Shown here: positions 10,261 through 21,953 of the stretch, one piece after another
How the letters are laid out: the number at the start of each line of letters is the position of its first letter
How positions within the stretch are numbered: position 1 is the first letter of the stretch
DNA from: Toxonevra muliebris
Lineage: Eukaryota > Arthropoda > Insecta > Diptera > Pallopteridae
Assembly: GCA_963691655.1 (NCBI GenBank)
Contig: OY829326.1
Coordinates: 116,037,388-116,101,387, forward strand
DNA length: 64,000 nt
Reading direction: 5' to 3'
Made by a program: the position numbers and the translations under genes
The notes under the pieces: generated by a model
Seen by the model: only the letters and a program-made list of their open reading frames with translations
The model's database searches: none
Told to the model about the DNA's origin: nothing

Positions 10261-11937
10261 CACTTATAAACTCGCCCATACTATGAAACATCACATGACA
10301 CCGACGGGACATTTGGTTTTAATTTCTATCAATTCACTTTACTATAAATTTTCCTTCAGCCCTGAGTAAAGATGTTATCACATCAAAAAATTTCTGGAGC
10401 CAAATGAATATTAAGATATTTTTGTTTCGAAACAGCTTTTTGCCTACCGGCTTGTTTTCTTAACCCATTTTGGCCTGCTGGCCGATTAATCAACCAGAAG
10501 CTTTGAAAACTCGTAAAAAATACATTTACAAATGTTTTTTAAAAGTAATCATTGTTTAACCATTTCTATACTATTTACTGACTTTAAAATCGCATTTAGA
10601 TAATTAAAAAATATTAGATTTCACTTGACTCAAATGCTAGGTAAACAGACGTACTTTTTTGGAAGGTGGTGCTGAAAATCAACAAAAAATAATAAAATTA
10701 ATTATTTTGCATTTGAAATGAGGTTACACGTCATTATGTCATTAAAGAGACTAAAGCTAAACTTTTGAAAAAAAAAAACATAGTTTCCATGTCTTTAACT
10801 TATAATAACTTCTAAAATACTGTGTTAAATATATTTGATCGCAAGAAATACTTATTGCACCTGGCCACCTTATTTCCCCGGGGTAATCAAAACACTACTA
10901 CACTCTCTAAAATTCAGAAAACAATTTCTTTAATTTTTTTGAGTACTGAAATCTCTTATTAAAGATATATATGTAAATATTAGTTCAAACATTTTTAAAA
11001 TTGAATCATGGCATCTAATACCAGACCAAAATGAATTAACATCAAGTCGCAATTTCAAAGGAAACCAAAAATACTAAAATTATATTTTAAATATTTACAT
11101 TTCTTAGATTAGTATTTGATTTTCTTTTATAAATTTTATAATACTTTTTCACTTGTAATCGCAATCAATCATAAAACATCACCATAAATATTGCTCTTTG
11201 GGCTTTTTGCCGGAAATGTCTGTGTAAAAAGTAAATTCATGAATGAAAAATAAAATACAGCAATTTCAATCGATTTATAAGTATATGAAGAAAAACACGC
11301 AATATTATTATTATTTTGTAATTATTTGTAAATAAAATAACCTTGACTTATTCTTGATACATTTGAGTATATGCTAAGTCGGTAGACATAAAAGTAAAAT
11401 AAACGCTTCAATATTGAATAATTGAAAACGTAAATATACGCATACGTAAGTACGTACATCAATACATCCAATATATCAAATATTAAATTTTCTTTTATCA
11501 TTTCAATGAAAAATGGGAGTGTATTCAATTTAATTTTAACTATGTATATGGGCGTCTGTTTGTCAATGCGGTTTATGTAGGGAAGGTCCGTCTATTTAAA
11601 TAAATTTCAAACAAATTTATAAACATTCTTGCCATTATTTTCCATATAATGTGAATGGGATTTTTCATATGTATGTGAATTATATCGGTTATCAATCAAT
11701 AATCACGGTTTCTTTTCAAATCAGTGTGTATCAAATAATTCATGATAAGATTTTATTGATATTATTATAATTACATTTATACGTGCCTTTGTAATATTTA
11801 CGAAATTTTCCAAAAGTAATTCATCATTTATGGCCTAGTCTTTTTCCCCCTGGTTTAAAGATATGCTTCTCTACCAAATGGGTAGATGTAAGGTATAAAA
11901 ATGTTAAAATTTTATATAAATGTTCGTGTCATTATCA
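10261..11937. other. AT-rich non-coding DNA
   Basis: Nothing coding or repetitive was recognised in this stretch beyond AT-rich sequence and short poly-A runs. Confidence 0.4.
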
Positions 11938-13436
11938 GTTATATTATTTATTTATTATTATTATATTCCTTCCTTGAAACTTGGCACATTGAAATTATAT
12001 TTATGCTAGCTTAACTAAAAAAATACAATTAAAATAAACCAAGTAATGCTCTTAATCGGAGCATAGGGCAGAAACAAAATCTATCCAACGGCTTCTGTCA
12101 GCTGCCAGGCGCCTGATTTCATTCCAAGTGGCTCTGGAGCGGCGTTCGGCATGGACAGTGCGTATCCAGGTTTGACGTGGTCTTTCCTGCTTGCCGGCTG
12201 CCATGTAGGTTCGCTATGTTGTTATCCTCTCTGCGCAGAGTGTGACCTATCCAGTTCCACTTGCGTCGTTTGATTTCGGTGCTGATATGCTGGCTATTGG
12301 AGAGGGGCAGCAGATTTTCATTTGTGATCGTCGTTGGCCAGAAAATTCGGCAGATTATACGAAGGCATTTGTTAATAAACGTTTAAAGTTGTCGGCTTAT
12401 ACGTTCTGACACCAACCATGAGTCCGACCCATATAACAAAATTGGTTTTATGCTGGTATTAAATATTCGTATTTTAGTGCGCAGCGATAGCGCGCGTTAA
12501 CGCCAAACCTGATCCAAAAGGTGGAATGCAGACCGTTCTTTATTAATGCGTGCTGTCACATCTGATGCGGCACCCCCATACTTTGCGATACAGCTGCTAA
12601 GGTAGCAAAAGCTGTCAACGTCTTCGATGTTGATGATGGTGTTGTCATTGGACACGAAAGTGAGTGGAGCTGTATTTGCAGTTTGTAGACGTATCAATTT
12701 TGTTTTTGCGAAATTAATTTTGAGGCAAACTCCGTGAGCGTTTGTGTCTAATTGGCGCAATTTGGATGCAGCGCCTGTTAACGTGTGTGTCATAAAGCAG
12801 ATGTCATCAGTGTAGTCCAAATCGCTTAGTTTTTGGTTTAGTCGCCACTGCAGTCCTTTTTGTACTTCAGTGTTTGTGCGCCTCAGGACATCATCTAGTA
12901 CCACAATAAACAAGAGTGGTGACAATGCGCATCCTTGTCTGACGCCTCTGTTTACATTAAAACTGGTGCTAGTTTTACCTTTACAACGCACAGTAAGGTA
13001 TGCGTCTTTGTAAAGTGCCTTTATGAGCTCATTCATCTTATCGGGAACTCCATGGTTTTGTAGAGAGCTCCATATTGCGTCTCTTTTGATTGTGTCGAAT
13101 GCGCGTTCAAAGTCCACGAAAAGGAGAAATAGTGGCGATCTCCACTCGACAGATCCAGATTCCACAATTATGCGCAAAGTATTGATGTGGTCCACGCAAG
13201 ATCGGTTGGGTCTGAAGCCATTTTGCTCACACCGCAGCTGATCGTCGAGTACATGAGAGATTCTACCTAAGATGATAAAAGCAAGGACTTTCAGGATGGA
13301 ATTGAGAATGTTAATGCCCCTCTAATTTTTACATTGGCTAAGACCGCCCTTCTTCGGGATGGTAATAATGACTCCTTCTTTTCAGTCAGCGGGGATGGTG
13401 GTAGATGTCCAGATTTTTACAGTAAACTTTAATCCA
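11938..13436 (-). mobile_element. RTE-type non-LTR retrotransposon, 5'-truncated, with TAA-rich tail
   Basis: This is the 3' part of an RTE-type element in minus orientation. Coding sequence runs from 13436 to a stop at 12052-12054. It is followed by about 80 bp of 3' UTR and an ATAATAATAATAAATAAATA-like simple tail at 11941-11965, as expected for RTE elements. On the plus side the copy stops next to a poly-T run at 13440. GC content is clearly higher than the flanks. The absence of an endonuclease domain shows ordinary 5' truncation during insertion. Confidence 0.85.
12052..13436 (-). pseudogene. RTE-type pol: reverse transcriptase and C-terminal domain, broken
   Basis: The protein of an RTE-like element would copy its own RNA into DNA at the insertion site. 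Visible in order on the minus strand: VKIWTSTTIPAD, IITIPKKGGLSQCKN, CEQNGFRPNRSCVDHINTLR, LLFVDFERAFDTIKRDAIW, VRQGCALSPLLF and the catalytic box LSDLDYTDDICFM (YTDD for the usual YADD). The longest open part is 13195-12497. Further on, after frame changes, come a KRRKWNWIGHTLRRED-like box and a WNEIRRLAADRSRWIDFVSA-like box, both hallmarks of RTE C-termini. Inactivating changes include a TGA after PAD and a TAG after QCKN upstream of the palm domain, and shifts after 12497. The family call is strong; the copy cannot make a functional protein. Confidence 0.88.
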
Positions 13437-13775
13437 TGATTTTTTTTTTTTATATTTTTACAGTATCATACTCTGAACGATGCTTCAAAAAATTGCATTG
13501 TTTTGAAATATTTATGAAATATTTATTAATATCAGTCAAAACAGTTTATACAGTTTATACATATATTCAAAATACGGCATAGTTATGTTCAAAATTACTT
13601 AAAAAATTGCTTACAAAAATGATATACTTAAAAGTATTTTTACATGCGTACCCAGTATGGCAAGGGAGCCAATGAACTGCTGCAATAATAAAGCGACTGA
13701 ATTTCAGAATGTTCCAAATTGATTTCCAAATTAGAACATTCCAGATAAGTTTCAGAATATTCCAAATAAAGTTCA

Positions 13776-14959
13776 GGGGGGTTACTCTGAGGTTCGATTC
13801 GAAAGAAACTTTACTCGAATTCGAACGATTGGTACTCTAGAAAACAATTTCGAGTAACATTTGATAGGCTGAGAGGAAAAGTGGGCTAAAATTTATATAA
13901 GAGCAAAAGTGAAATAATTTAGAGTGTTAGTGCAAGAATGGCATAAGTAATATAGTTTAGAGTGAAAATGAAACGCCTTAAAAGTAAGAGCAAAAATGGT
14001 ATAACAATTCTTTCAGAGCAAGAACAGCATAGTTTTTTATTCCGTTTTCGCTCTAAACATATTACGTTTCACTTTTGCTCTGAACAAATTTCGTTTTGCT
14101 TTTGCTCTTAAGTAAAATTATTCCACTTTTTTCTGAACGTAGAAGTTATACCACTTTTCCTCTCAGCCTCTCATTTGTTCGATGTTCGTATTTTATTTTG
14201 TGCCTTTCGGATTGTGTTTATCCCCGTTCGGTTTTCGAAATTGTTCATCGAAAGCAAATGTCCAACTCAATCGATAGTAGAAAATTCTATTCGACAGCTT
14301 TTAAGCACTCGGAAGTTCGGAAAAAAGTAAGTTATTAAAAATAAAACTGCAAAAATGTTATGTATTAATAAAAAAAAATATTTTTAGGGCTGCTAAAGTG
14401 AAACAGCCCAATACGAAACCGGGTCAGTTTGAGATGATGGTTAATTTCATTCAAGAGCTATAGCCAATTTTATTATAGGTGCAATCGCTGTCAACTTTCG
14501 TGGAGTACTTAACTCTGGTGTAATGCTCTTGAGGACATACTGAAACGCATCCTTGTTTAAACGAAAGATTTTCACAAAACTATAGAAAGCTAAATTTATA
14601 ATTTTCGATTAGAATAGTTTTTTCATTAGCAATCGCTTTCACCTTTTATCACTTAGAGTTAATACATTTGATTTGCCCCTAAGCGCTCTCAGTCGAATTC
14701 TTTCTGACACTTCATTTTCTTCATCAAACTATATCGCCACCGTATTAAATTTTGAGTTTTAATTTATTTATTATTTATTGAAAACAATTTATAATTTAAA
14801 AATATAAACAATTTCACATTTGATGAACTGTGTTGGTTACGTTTTTAAAATATATCCGAAAATTGATTCGAATGAACTAGGGACTATCAATTTGCTTTCG
14901 AATCGAATTTGGCATTCGAATAGAACTGCCTTTCGAATCGAACTACAGAGTAATCCCCC
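13776..14959. mobile_element. About 1.18-kb inverted-repeat element, non-autonomous
   Basis: The left end GGGGGGTTACTCTGAGG then TTCGATTCGAAAG matches the right end read in reverse complement, GGGGGATTACTCTGTAG then TTCGATTCGAAAG, with weaker matching further in (TCGAATTCGAACG against TTCGAATGCC). No clean flanking duplication could be read, so the exact limits are uncertain. The interior is rich in TCGAA-type palindromes and carries a second nested element at 13864-14171. No transposase was recognised. Confidence 0.5.
13864..14171. mobile_element. 308-bp MITE nested in the 13776-14959 element
   Basis: The ends are AGGCTGAGAGGAAAAGTG at the left and AGGCTGAGAGGAAAAGTG read from the right. 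The 6-mer CATTTG flanks both sides (13858-13863 and 14172-14177). Inside, GAGCAAAAGTGAAA-like motifs recur in direct and inverted orientation (about 13901, 13980 and 14075), so the whole can fold into an imperfect hairpin. It is non-coding. Confidence 0.65.
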
Positions 14960-15418
14960 ACTTTCTGAGCGTCTGCCCCGCTTTCTGCCAGATCAGAGAA
15001 AGCATATTTGGTACTGGAGTGTTGGGAGACGAACTCCTGAGCTCTCTAACACCGCAGGATCTGCTAAAATTTATTAATAAATCTGGTAGATTTAAAGAAT
15101 AGCAAAAGGGAACACAGGATATAGTACAATGGACGTAAAACTTGTCTGAGTGCTTTATTCTTGAATACTTCTTTTATCTGTTGCAACACAAAAAAAAAAA
15201 AAAAACCCCAGAACTTTTAAATTGGTTTCAGTAAACCTAAATTTTCCTTCTGAATATACCAAATCTGTTAAAAATTTTTAAAAATATTTCAAGTCGATTT
15301 TAAAAATATTTTAAGTTAATTTCCGAACATTTCATTTCTAAATTAGATAATTTCATAAGATCCCTAATTGATTTAAAAATATTCTACAAACATTTCAGAA
15401 AACTTCATAAAAGTTTAA
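14960..15418. other. Unassigned AT-rich DNA
   Basis: No gene was recognised. A poly-A run lies at 15189-15205. Confidence 0.35.
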
Positions 15419-16125
15419 GGGGGTATTCTACCCGAGATGGTGCGAAATATCGATGTTTTCAAATCATTGTAAATGAAAAGCTTTTCAATATTTTTATTCG
15501 AGTTTTTTTGCAAGTTTTTCTACAGGTTTTGAAGAATAATTTTAGTTTTAATGTTAAAAATATCTTTGTTAATAATGGTTCATTCGACGCCTCGAACTTG
15601 AGCCTGCCGAAAATAGTTGCACCATGGTGGACATGATATCTCCGGTTGAAATATTTTGAAACACAAAATGTAACCCATTTTGTAATTGTGAGACTTCCTG
15701 CTATCGCCTCATCTAGGTAATAAGAAAATAAAAATTTTCTTCAATTTAAATCAGACGTTTGAAAAAAAATGACGATTTTTTGCCCTGTTTTTGTTTATAT
15801 TTTGCATTAAAAACATTAGTTAAACAAATGCTTTCGCCATAATCCTAGATAAGGCCATACCTATACATTCGCTTAGTAGCCTTGTAAAATTTCAAGTTAA
15901 CTGGACAAGCGGTTTTTTGTGAATCGTGTCCACCGTCCCGAAAAAAATGATTTCGAGAAAAACGAGTTTAAAGATTTACAAACATGGTACTTACAAATGA
16001 TGTAAGTTACGGTTAATCAGCGATTCCAGGACCATCTCTTCTTTCTCATAAAACCCGTTGTCTACATCAAAAATATTAAATAAAAAAAAATCGATTTTTC
16101 GGACCATCTCGGGTAGAATACCCCC
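15419..16125. mobile_element. 707-bp TTAA-flanked MITE (piggyBac-like)
   Basis: TTAA flanks both sides (15415-15418 and 16126-16129). The terminal inverted repeats start GGGGGTATTCTACCC and continue GAGATGGT(G/C)CGAAA for more than 30 bp with few mismatches. A TTAA target is the signature of the piggyBac superfamily. No transposase is present, so this would be a non-autonomous derivative. The interior, including AGCCTGCCGAAAATAG at 15601 and an interior poly-A, is non-coding in every frame. Confidence 0.85.
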
Positions 16126-18110
16126 TTAATACGCTTCTAATTTTAACAAGTTAATCACTAGAACTGTACTAGATGTTGTACTCTACTAAGTAAACATTGA
16201 ATAAGGAATAATATTACCTCGGTTTAAATATAAATACAAAAAAACTAAACCAAAATGTTTATTTAAAAAAAAAATAAAAACAAAATGCAATTAATAATTA
16301 ATACCCTTAAAGCAGCCTCAATTAATATTACTACCTGTTTGTACTAGTACTAGTAAAGACGTGTAGCTACTTAATTCACTGGCATGAATATTAAGTTCAA
16401 AAGATTGCGTGTTCACATTGTGCCCTTATAGAAAATGATAAAGTAAATGAATGAAAAGTAAAGTGGAGCGAAAATATTATGTATTTGCATACAGAAATAT
16501 GTTTGACCACAACCTCTAATTGAAAAAAAACTGTCAATGGAATTGGGTAAAAGGGAGGGATTAGGGTTAGTTTCAAAGTTTTTGATATTGACATCTTTAT
16601 TAATCTTAAAATAACTTACGGTAAATATGTATACATTTGTGTCACTTTCTTTGACGGCCAGAACTTAATCCTTGAAAGTACAAAAAGTTAAAAAAATTAA
16701 TTACAAATTTAACAAAATGCGAGTAAGGGTAGACAAAGTTTTTAGTTTTGTTATAGGAGACATAAAAAATACATTTTAAAAGGAAATAATCAATAGCTAC
16801 TATAGATTTGGCTTTTTCAAGAGAGCAAAGATACTCAAAGTAAATGAATTCAACAAAAGAAATATGTATGGTAATCAGGGATGCCAATTTTTTTGTCTCC
16901 CCGAGAAATTCTCCGATTTTCATCAAATTCCCCGCACCTGTATAATTTTATATTATAGCAGCGAAACACCCTTAAAATTGATCAAGGTTAATGTTATTTT
17001 AATGCGCTCCAGAAATGGTAGGTTAATAGTAAGGTACTTTCTGATTCCGGAATTCTTTTGACACATGTGGGATTTTATCTCAAAGGAACCCACTCTTAAA
17101 ATCGATTGAGCTCAAATGAATCCGGTGTACCGAGTTACTCGACGTTCATTTTGATAAATAAACACTGAAAGGAAAATACATGGACTTTCTTTTGACCCAA
17201 ATAAAAACAAAAAATGCTTCCTATTGTTCACCTTTTGAAAAAAAAAGTCAAAACTATTTTTGGGTTTGAAAAAAAAAATGGTCACATTTTGAATTTTTAA
17301 GATTTTTGTTTTTTTATTTTTCGAAAGATTAAATAAAAAACATGTTCGATAAAAATTTCCAAATGCAATAGGTGATTAGTTACTTGGATCCAAAACAGGG
17401 GCTGTTTGACCAAAATATATAAATTCTACCGCCCTGTAACTAGTTTTTTCAAATTTTTTTTAGAAAGTACAACGTTGCAAATTGAGGAAAAAACAGACCA
17501 AACTTTTTTTCCATCATGTACTGAGACCTTTATTTAAATTTCAGACCGTACGTGCCAATGGCAAGAACCTTGTTTTGAGAAGAACGGGTTCAAAGTTTTG
17601 GCTATCGGTTTTTAAATATATCGATGAATCCCAACGGACCTTCCTCCCGCCCAATACAACCGAGAGGAGCATCTGCATAACGCACAGATCGGTGACCTAT
17701 GCAACCGTAGTCTGTAATTATTAATCAGGAGGTGCTGGACAAAGGCAAATCATAGCCTTTCTGAACGGCCGAAGCGCTGCGCTGCGCGACGACACTTGCC
17801 GCTATAATCGTCTATATCTACGAAAGCACTTCGAGTTTCTCTCTGAAATTTTTATAAAACATTTTTTTAAAAATCAATTTCTCCAAACCTAGAAAGTGCA
17901 GGGATCTCTTAAGAGATGAAGATTATAAAAGTTAAACAGTTTATATTACATAAAATTTGACAAAAAATATTCCACAGACTTTGTTAACTAATAGATGGAC
18001 GGTTTCAAATGTTGCAAACAGAAATGAAATATCAGACCAGCAAACAGAAATGAAATTGAAAATTAAGCCATTTCTAATTTAATAGTGCCTGAAATGTTCC
18101 TATCTAATAA
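16126..18110. other. Unassigned DNA with a moderately GC-rich patch at 17640-17810
   Basis: The stretch is mostly AT-rich. The patch at 17640-17810, with CCTCCCGCCCAATACAAC and a GCGCTGCGCTGCGCGACGAC-type run at 17772-17791, has a composition unlike its surroundings and may be part of a transposon I do not recognise. A hAT-like end CAGGGATGCC at 16876 has no visible partner. Confidence 0.35.
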
Positions 18111-18140
18111 CACTGTGCAACAGCTAAATTCGGACTGGCG
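18111..18140 (+). other. Isolated CACTGTGCAACA terminus (candidate transposon end)
   Basis: CACTGTGCAACAGC at 18111, preceded by TAA, matches the termini of the elements at 3268-4800 and 58557-59113. A possible right end, GTCGCATAGTG followed by TAA, lies at 19306-19319, which would define a 1206-bp element. That segment overlaps sequence shared with a hAT family, so the pairing is uncertain. Confidence 0.35.
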
Positions 18141-18989
18141 ATTTGACTTGCAGTTTTCAGTAATTTGGGGTTACTGAGCTCGAATCTGAAGACCATTTTG
18201 ATCCATCACGTCAGGTTTTCGAGATAACGGTACATGAAATTATGAAAATGGCTTTATTAAGACTGTACCAAAGCATTCTTAATTCACGTCTTATCATATT
18301 TGGTGTCTATAGAAAAGTTGTTTAGTAGAAAAAGGAGCACATTTTTTGAACACAAGAATCCTCCATCTAAGCTCCATACCTCAAATTTCGAGAGTTTTTT
18401 AAGTACAGCTCAGCTTTGACCAATATTGCCTACAGACTAAAGGAATGATAAAAGTATTATAGTGTGTTTGAGAAAAAGTTTGCTTATCAAAAAGTATGAG
18501 GGGGGAAGGTCCTAGAACATCAAAACTCCCTCAACCCCTTATTCTTGGGAAAAATGGCCTCACAAAGTCAAATTTTACATAATTTTCATATATTTCTTAA
18601 ATTAATTTTGTAATATTCAAAGAAAAAAATTGTTTAAGATTTAAAATTCATTTGAGAAACGTATGAGGGTGATCGATTTTTGTTTTTAAATTCTCAAAAA
18701 TTCAAATTTCAAATCCATAAATTTTAAACCTAGTCTCATCGTGGGTAAATGAATTCTCTATTTTTTCCAATTATAAAAATTTATGAAACTCATTTTTTTT
18801 TTTTTTTAATTTTAAGTAAATTGATGCTAAATGCAGAATAAGAGTTTTCTTCAGGATCTACTTTACAAACTCTGTTTAGAAAAGGAGGTCTCATACCAAG
18901 CCCAATACTAAACCATAAAAGACTTTAAAACTTTAGACTTTCGGCTCAACATCTTATCAGGAAATATTAATAAACTCTTAAGCTCCAAT

Positions 18990-19483
18990 AGAATAAAAAA
19001 TTTACTAGCATAATCTGTTTTGGCACAATATCATGCACGTTTTAGATAAAATGGGATTGAAAACCCTAAAATAGAATTTTAGTCCATCTTTTAAAATTGG
19101 AGAGCTGAACACTGGAGTGTGACAAACTTCGAAATTAAGAAATTGTAGGCTGAATCATGCCCTTCCAAATGAGCCCTAAGCCCGAAACTTTAAATCAAAA
19201 ACAGTTACTAACCTAGAAAAACTATAAATGCAGGATTGCTCAGCATCACCTTCTCTTTTTGTATCCAAAGTCAAACCTCATGCCAAAGAAAACAAATCGG
19301 ATCTAGTCGCATAGTGTAACTAATTTTTCTAGTTTATTTTTTAATATATGACTTTTCAAAAACTTTTTAATATATTTTATTTTAATGTTTTTTTCATCCA
19401 CTGGCAATTAATATTAAAAACCCCCTCCCACATTTCGGGGGGAGGGGTCAGAAGCCCCAAAACCTCCCCCCTAAAATGGCCTT
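18990..19483 (-). mobile_element. Fragment of a hAT-family transposon
   Basis: On the minus strand the left end CAAGGCCATTTTAGGGGGG starts at 19483. Two stretches link it to other copies: CCCGAAATGTGGGAGG then TTTTTAATATTAATTGCCAG matches 32235-32285, and GATGCTGAGCAATCCTGCAT with its flanks (19300-19040) matches 24520-24750. The opposite end is not identified, so the lower boundary is approximate. No transposase frame was seen. Confidence 0.6.
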
Positions 19484-21569
19484 GCTGGATATTATTCCAC
19501 AGACTTAGCAGCAGTATATTTTTGACTTTGAGCCCCAAGGTAGGTTTGTACAAAAACTCAGATAGATAAATCAATGTTCACACTTGTTTAAACCACCTGT
19601 AATTCTGGCAATTTTTAACGACAAATGAGCTTTCTTAATCCTCCAGGGGGTAGAAAGGAGGGGGGGTAGGAGGGTTGGATTTTTTATGGTAATGTACCTC
19701 AAGATCATATTACGAACAAATTGAGCACAATCGGATATCATTAACACCTGCTACGACTTTTCGAATATCTGATCAATTCTTGTTCAAATTCGTAAACTTT
19801 GAATGCAATGCCCGAACGGAAGATATTGTTCGATCTCAAAATTTCTTTTTCATGAGTGCGTATTGACGAGAAAGGTCTTAATTCTTTGCTGCTACTTTTC
19901 TATAGATCTATAATTTTCACTGTAATTCATAATCGCCACTGCTTATCTAATACACTGTGCTGAGAGTTCATTCGAAATTTGCACTTACCTTTTTGATTCA
20001 AGTGTTTGCGGGACAAAAGCTGCAATAAATAATTAAGAAAATAAAAAATAAGTTATCATTAATAAATCTATAAAGGAATTAAGTACTACATATATGCAGT
20101 TGTTGTATTCTTGAATAAATTTATACGAGAAAATATTAATGAAGCACAACAAGAACAACCAGCGACAACGACAAAAATGTCAATTAAAATTTTTAATTGA
20201 TTTAGATTTCGTAACCTAGACACTGTCATGCCAATTTAAGAGCGTGTGCGAAATAAAATGCAATGCTGAAGCCTTACAAATAATATTGTTGTTGTTGTTG
20301 TGGATGAAAAAAGCCGTGAATGCAGCGCAGCAGCAGTTGTATAAATATGAATGAAGAGCAGCACATGAGGATGAGAGAAGAGGGTAAGAGACAAGAGGGC
20401 AGGGTGTTTGAAAATGCATGTGCCATGCGAATGATTGAGTAAAAATGCATAACTAACACACGACGCCATTTTCATGGATGCGCATATATTGCAAAAGCAA
20501 CAACAACAATAAACAACAGCAAATAAGTATGTGTAGGTAGGTATTCTAGGTCAAATTGTTGTTGCTTGTATGTAAACACAAGTATCTAGTATGTATGTAT
20601 GTATGTACTTTGAAAGTAAGTCTGTTCTCTCTTTATTTTTGTTACACTGTGTATATATAATATGTACGTACCTATGTATGTATGTATGTATGCCTGTCTG
20701 TCTGTCTATTTTTCATAAATATAGAGAAAAGCATATTTGCTAAAGAGCTAAAAGTCGCCTTATGAAGTGTTTACAAAAGAAAATGAATGGATAAGAAGAG
20801 GAAGAAGCAAAAGAAAAACAATGTCAACAGCAAAATACTAATAACAGTAGATAGCAGCAGTTATTGTAGTAGCAACAACAATAGCAACAACAACAACCAA
20901 GCATTTGTCCCCATTTGAGGTTTTGGCGTTCTACATCGCCTGACATTCCGCACACGCACATCACCCTTTCTACCTCCACACCTCCCTGTACTTAATAAAG
21001 AATCACATTTGCATCGCTGTGTAATGTAGTGCAAGGTGCAACAGCAGCGCAATGAGGCATGCAGGGGCTGTGTGGTTCCATGGCTATTGTTGTTGCTGTT
21101 GTTGACATTGCACCTAATCCTTTGTGGAACAAGTGCAATTTACCGAGGGCTTTTCTTCCATTTTTTTTCTCCTCTGTATATTATACAATAAAATGATACC
21201 TAAAAGCTAAAAATAAAAGCAGAATTGGAAAATATATGGTAAGATACTTAAAATACAATCCGATTCATATTGGCATTTAGCTTTTTTCTCTTCTTATTCT
21301 TTTTCTGTTTTAATAAACTTTTGAAGTTGAGGCTTGACATGAAAATGCACAATTTTCTGATCATCATCATTAATGTCATGGATTTTTATTAAAATTATGT
21401 AATATTTCTAGAGAATAGTATTGAAAATAATGAAAACTGCGAAAAAGGTTTGCTTACTATTACTGAAAAGGTTTGCTGAATTTTTATTAGTATTATAGTA
21501 AAAAAATAGTGGAAGCTTAAAAGATCGTGAGAGATAAACTATTATGCTTATTAATGAGATTCCACAGCT
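19484..21569. other. Microsatellite-rich non-coding DNA
   Basis: The stretch holds TTG/CAA tracts (20286-20301, 20872-20897, 21087-21103), ATGT repeats (20590-20607 and 20674-20692) followed by CTGT repeats (20694-20707), and a G-rich run at 19646-19670. The several overlapping minus-strand open frames at 20216-20475 and 20861-21052 are translations of these repeats and I do not regard them as genes. Confidence 0.5.
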
Positions 21570-21690
21570 TGCAAGCAACTCTGTGGCTTACTGGTAAAAT
21601 GCTAGCCGGGAGCCCCAGCTGCCTCGGGTTCGATCGCCAAACGGAAGATAATTTCTATAAAAAATATTGAAACGAAAATAGTAAGTAACC
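21570..21690 (+). mobile_element. tRNA-headed SINE remnant
   Basis: An A-box-like TGGCTTACTGGT (21582-21593) and a B-box-like GGGTTCGATCGCC (21627-21639) are spaced about 35 bp apart, as in tRNAs and tRNA-SINEs. The intervening sequence does not form a convincing anticodon arm. A second A-box-like stretch, TGGCTTAGTGAAATTGG, follows at 21700. It lies directly upstream of the Tc1/mariner element. Confidence 0.4.
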
Positions 21691-21953
21691 CACTTCGGTG
21701 GCTTAGTGAAATTGGTGCTACCACGGCACACTGGTCGCTGCCATAGGCCAAAATAAAAAATCGAAGACAAAAATTTGGTACCCTATTTCTTAAAGCGCGG
21801 TTCACGCCAAATTGGCACGCTTTGTTGTGGTCACCACGTCGCCCCTAGTCTTAAGAACAACAAATTTTTTACTGGGATTTGTTTACAATACCGTTATCGT
21901 TAGTTGATAAATTTTTCATATTAATTGATTGCAAGTTGATGATTGTGTGCACA

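Noticed and set aside
13023..13241. 72-codon plus-strand frame
   Set aside because: It is antisense to the RTE reverse-transcriptase sequence.
16876..16930. hAT left end CAGGGATGCC
   Set aside because: No inverted partner or 8-bp duplication could be found.
18111..19316. A complete 1206-bp CACTGTG...CATAGTG element with TAA duplication
   Set aside because: Its right part is shared with hAT copies at 24520-24750, so the right terminus may be chance. I kept only the left terminus as a candidate.
20216..20475. Three overlapping minus-strand open frames
   Set aside because: They are translations of TTG/CAA repeat DNA in three frames, with no consistent protein.
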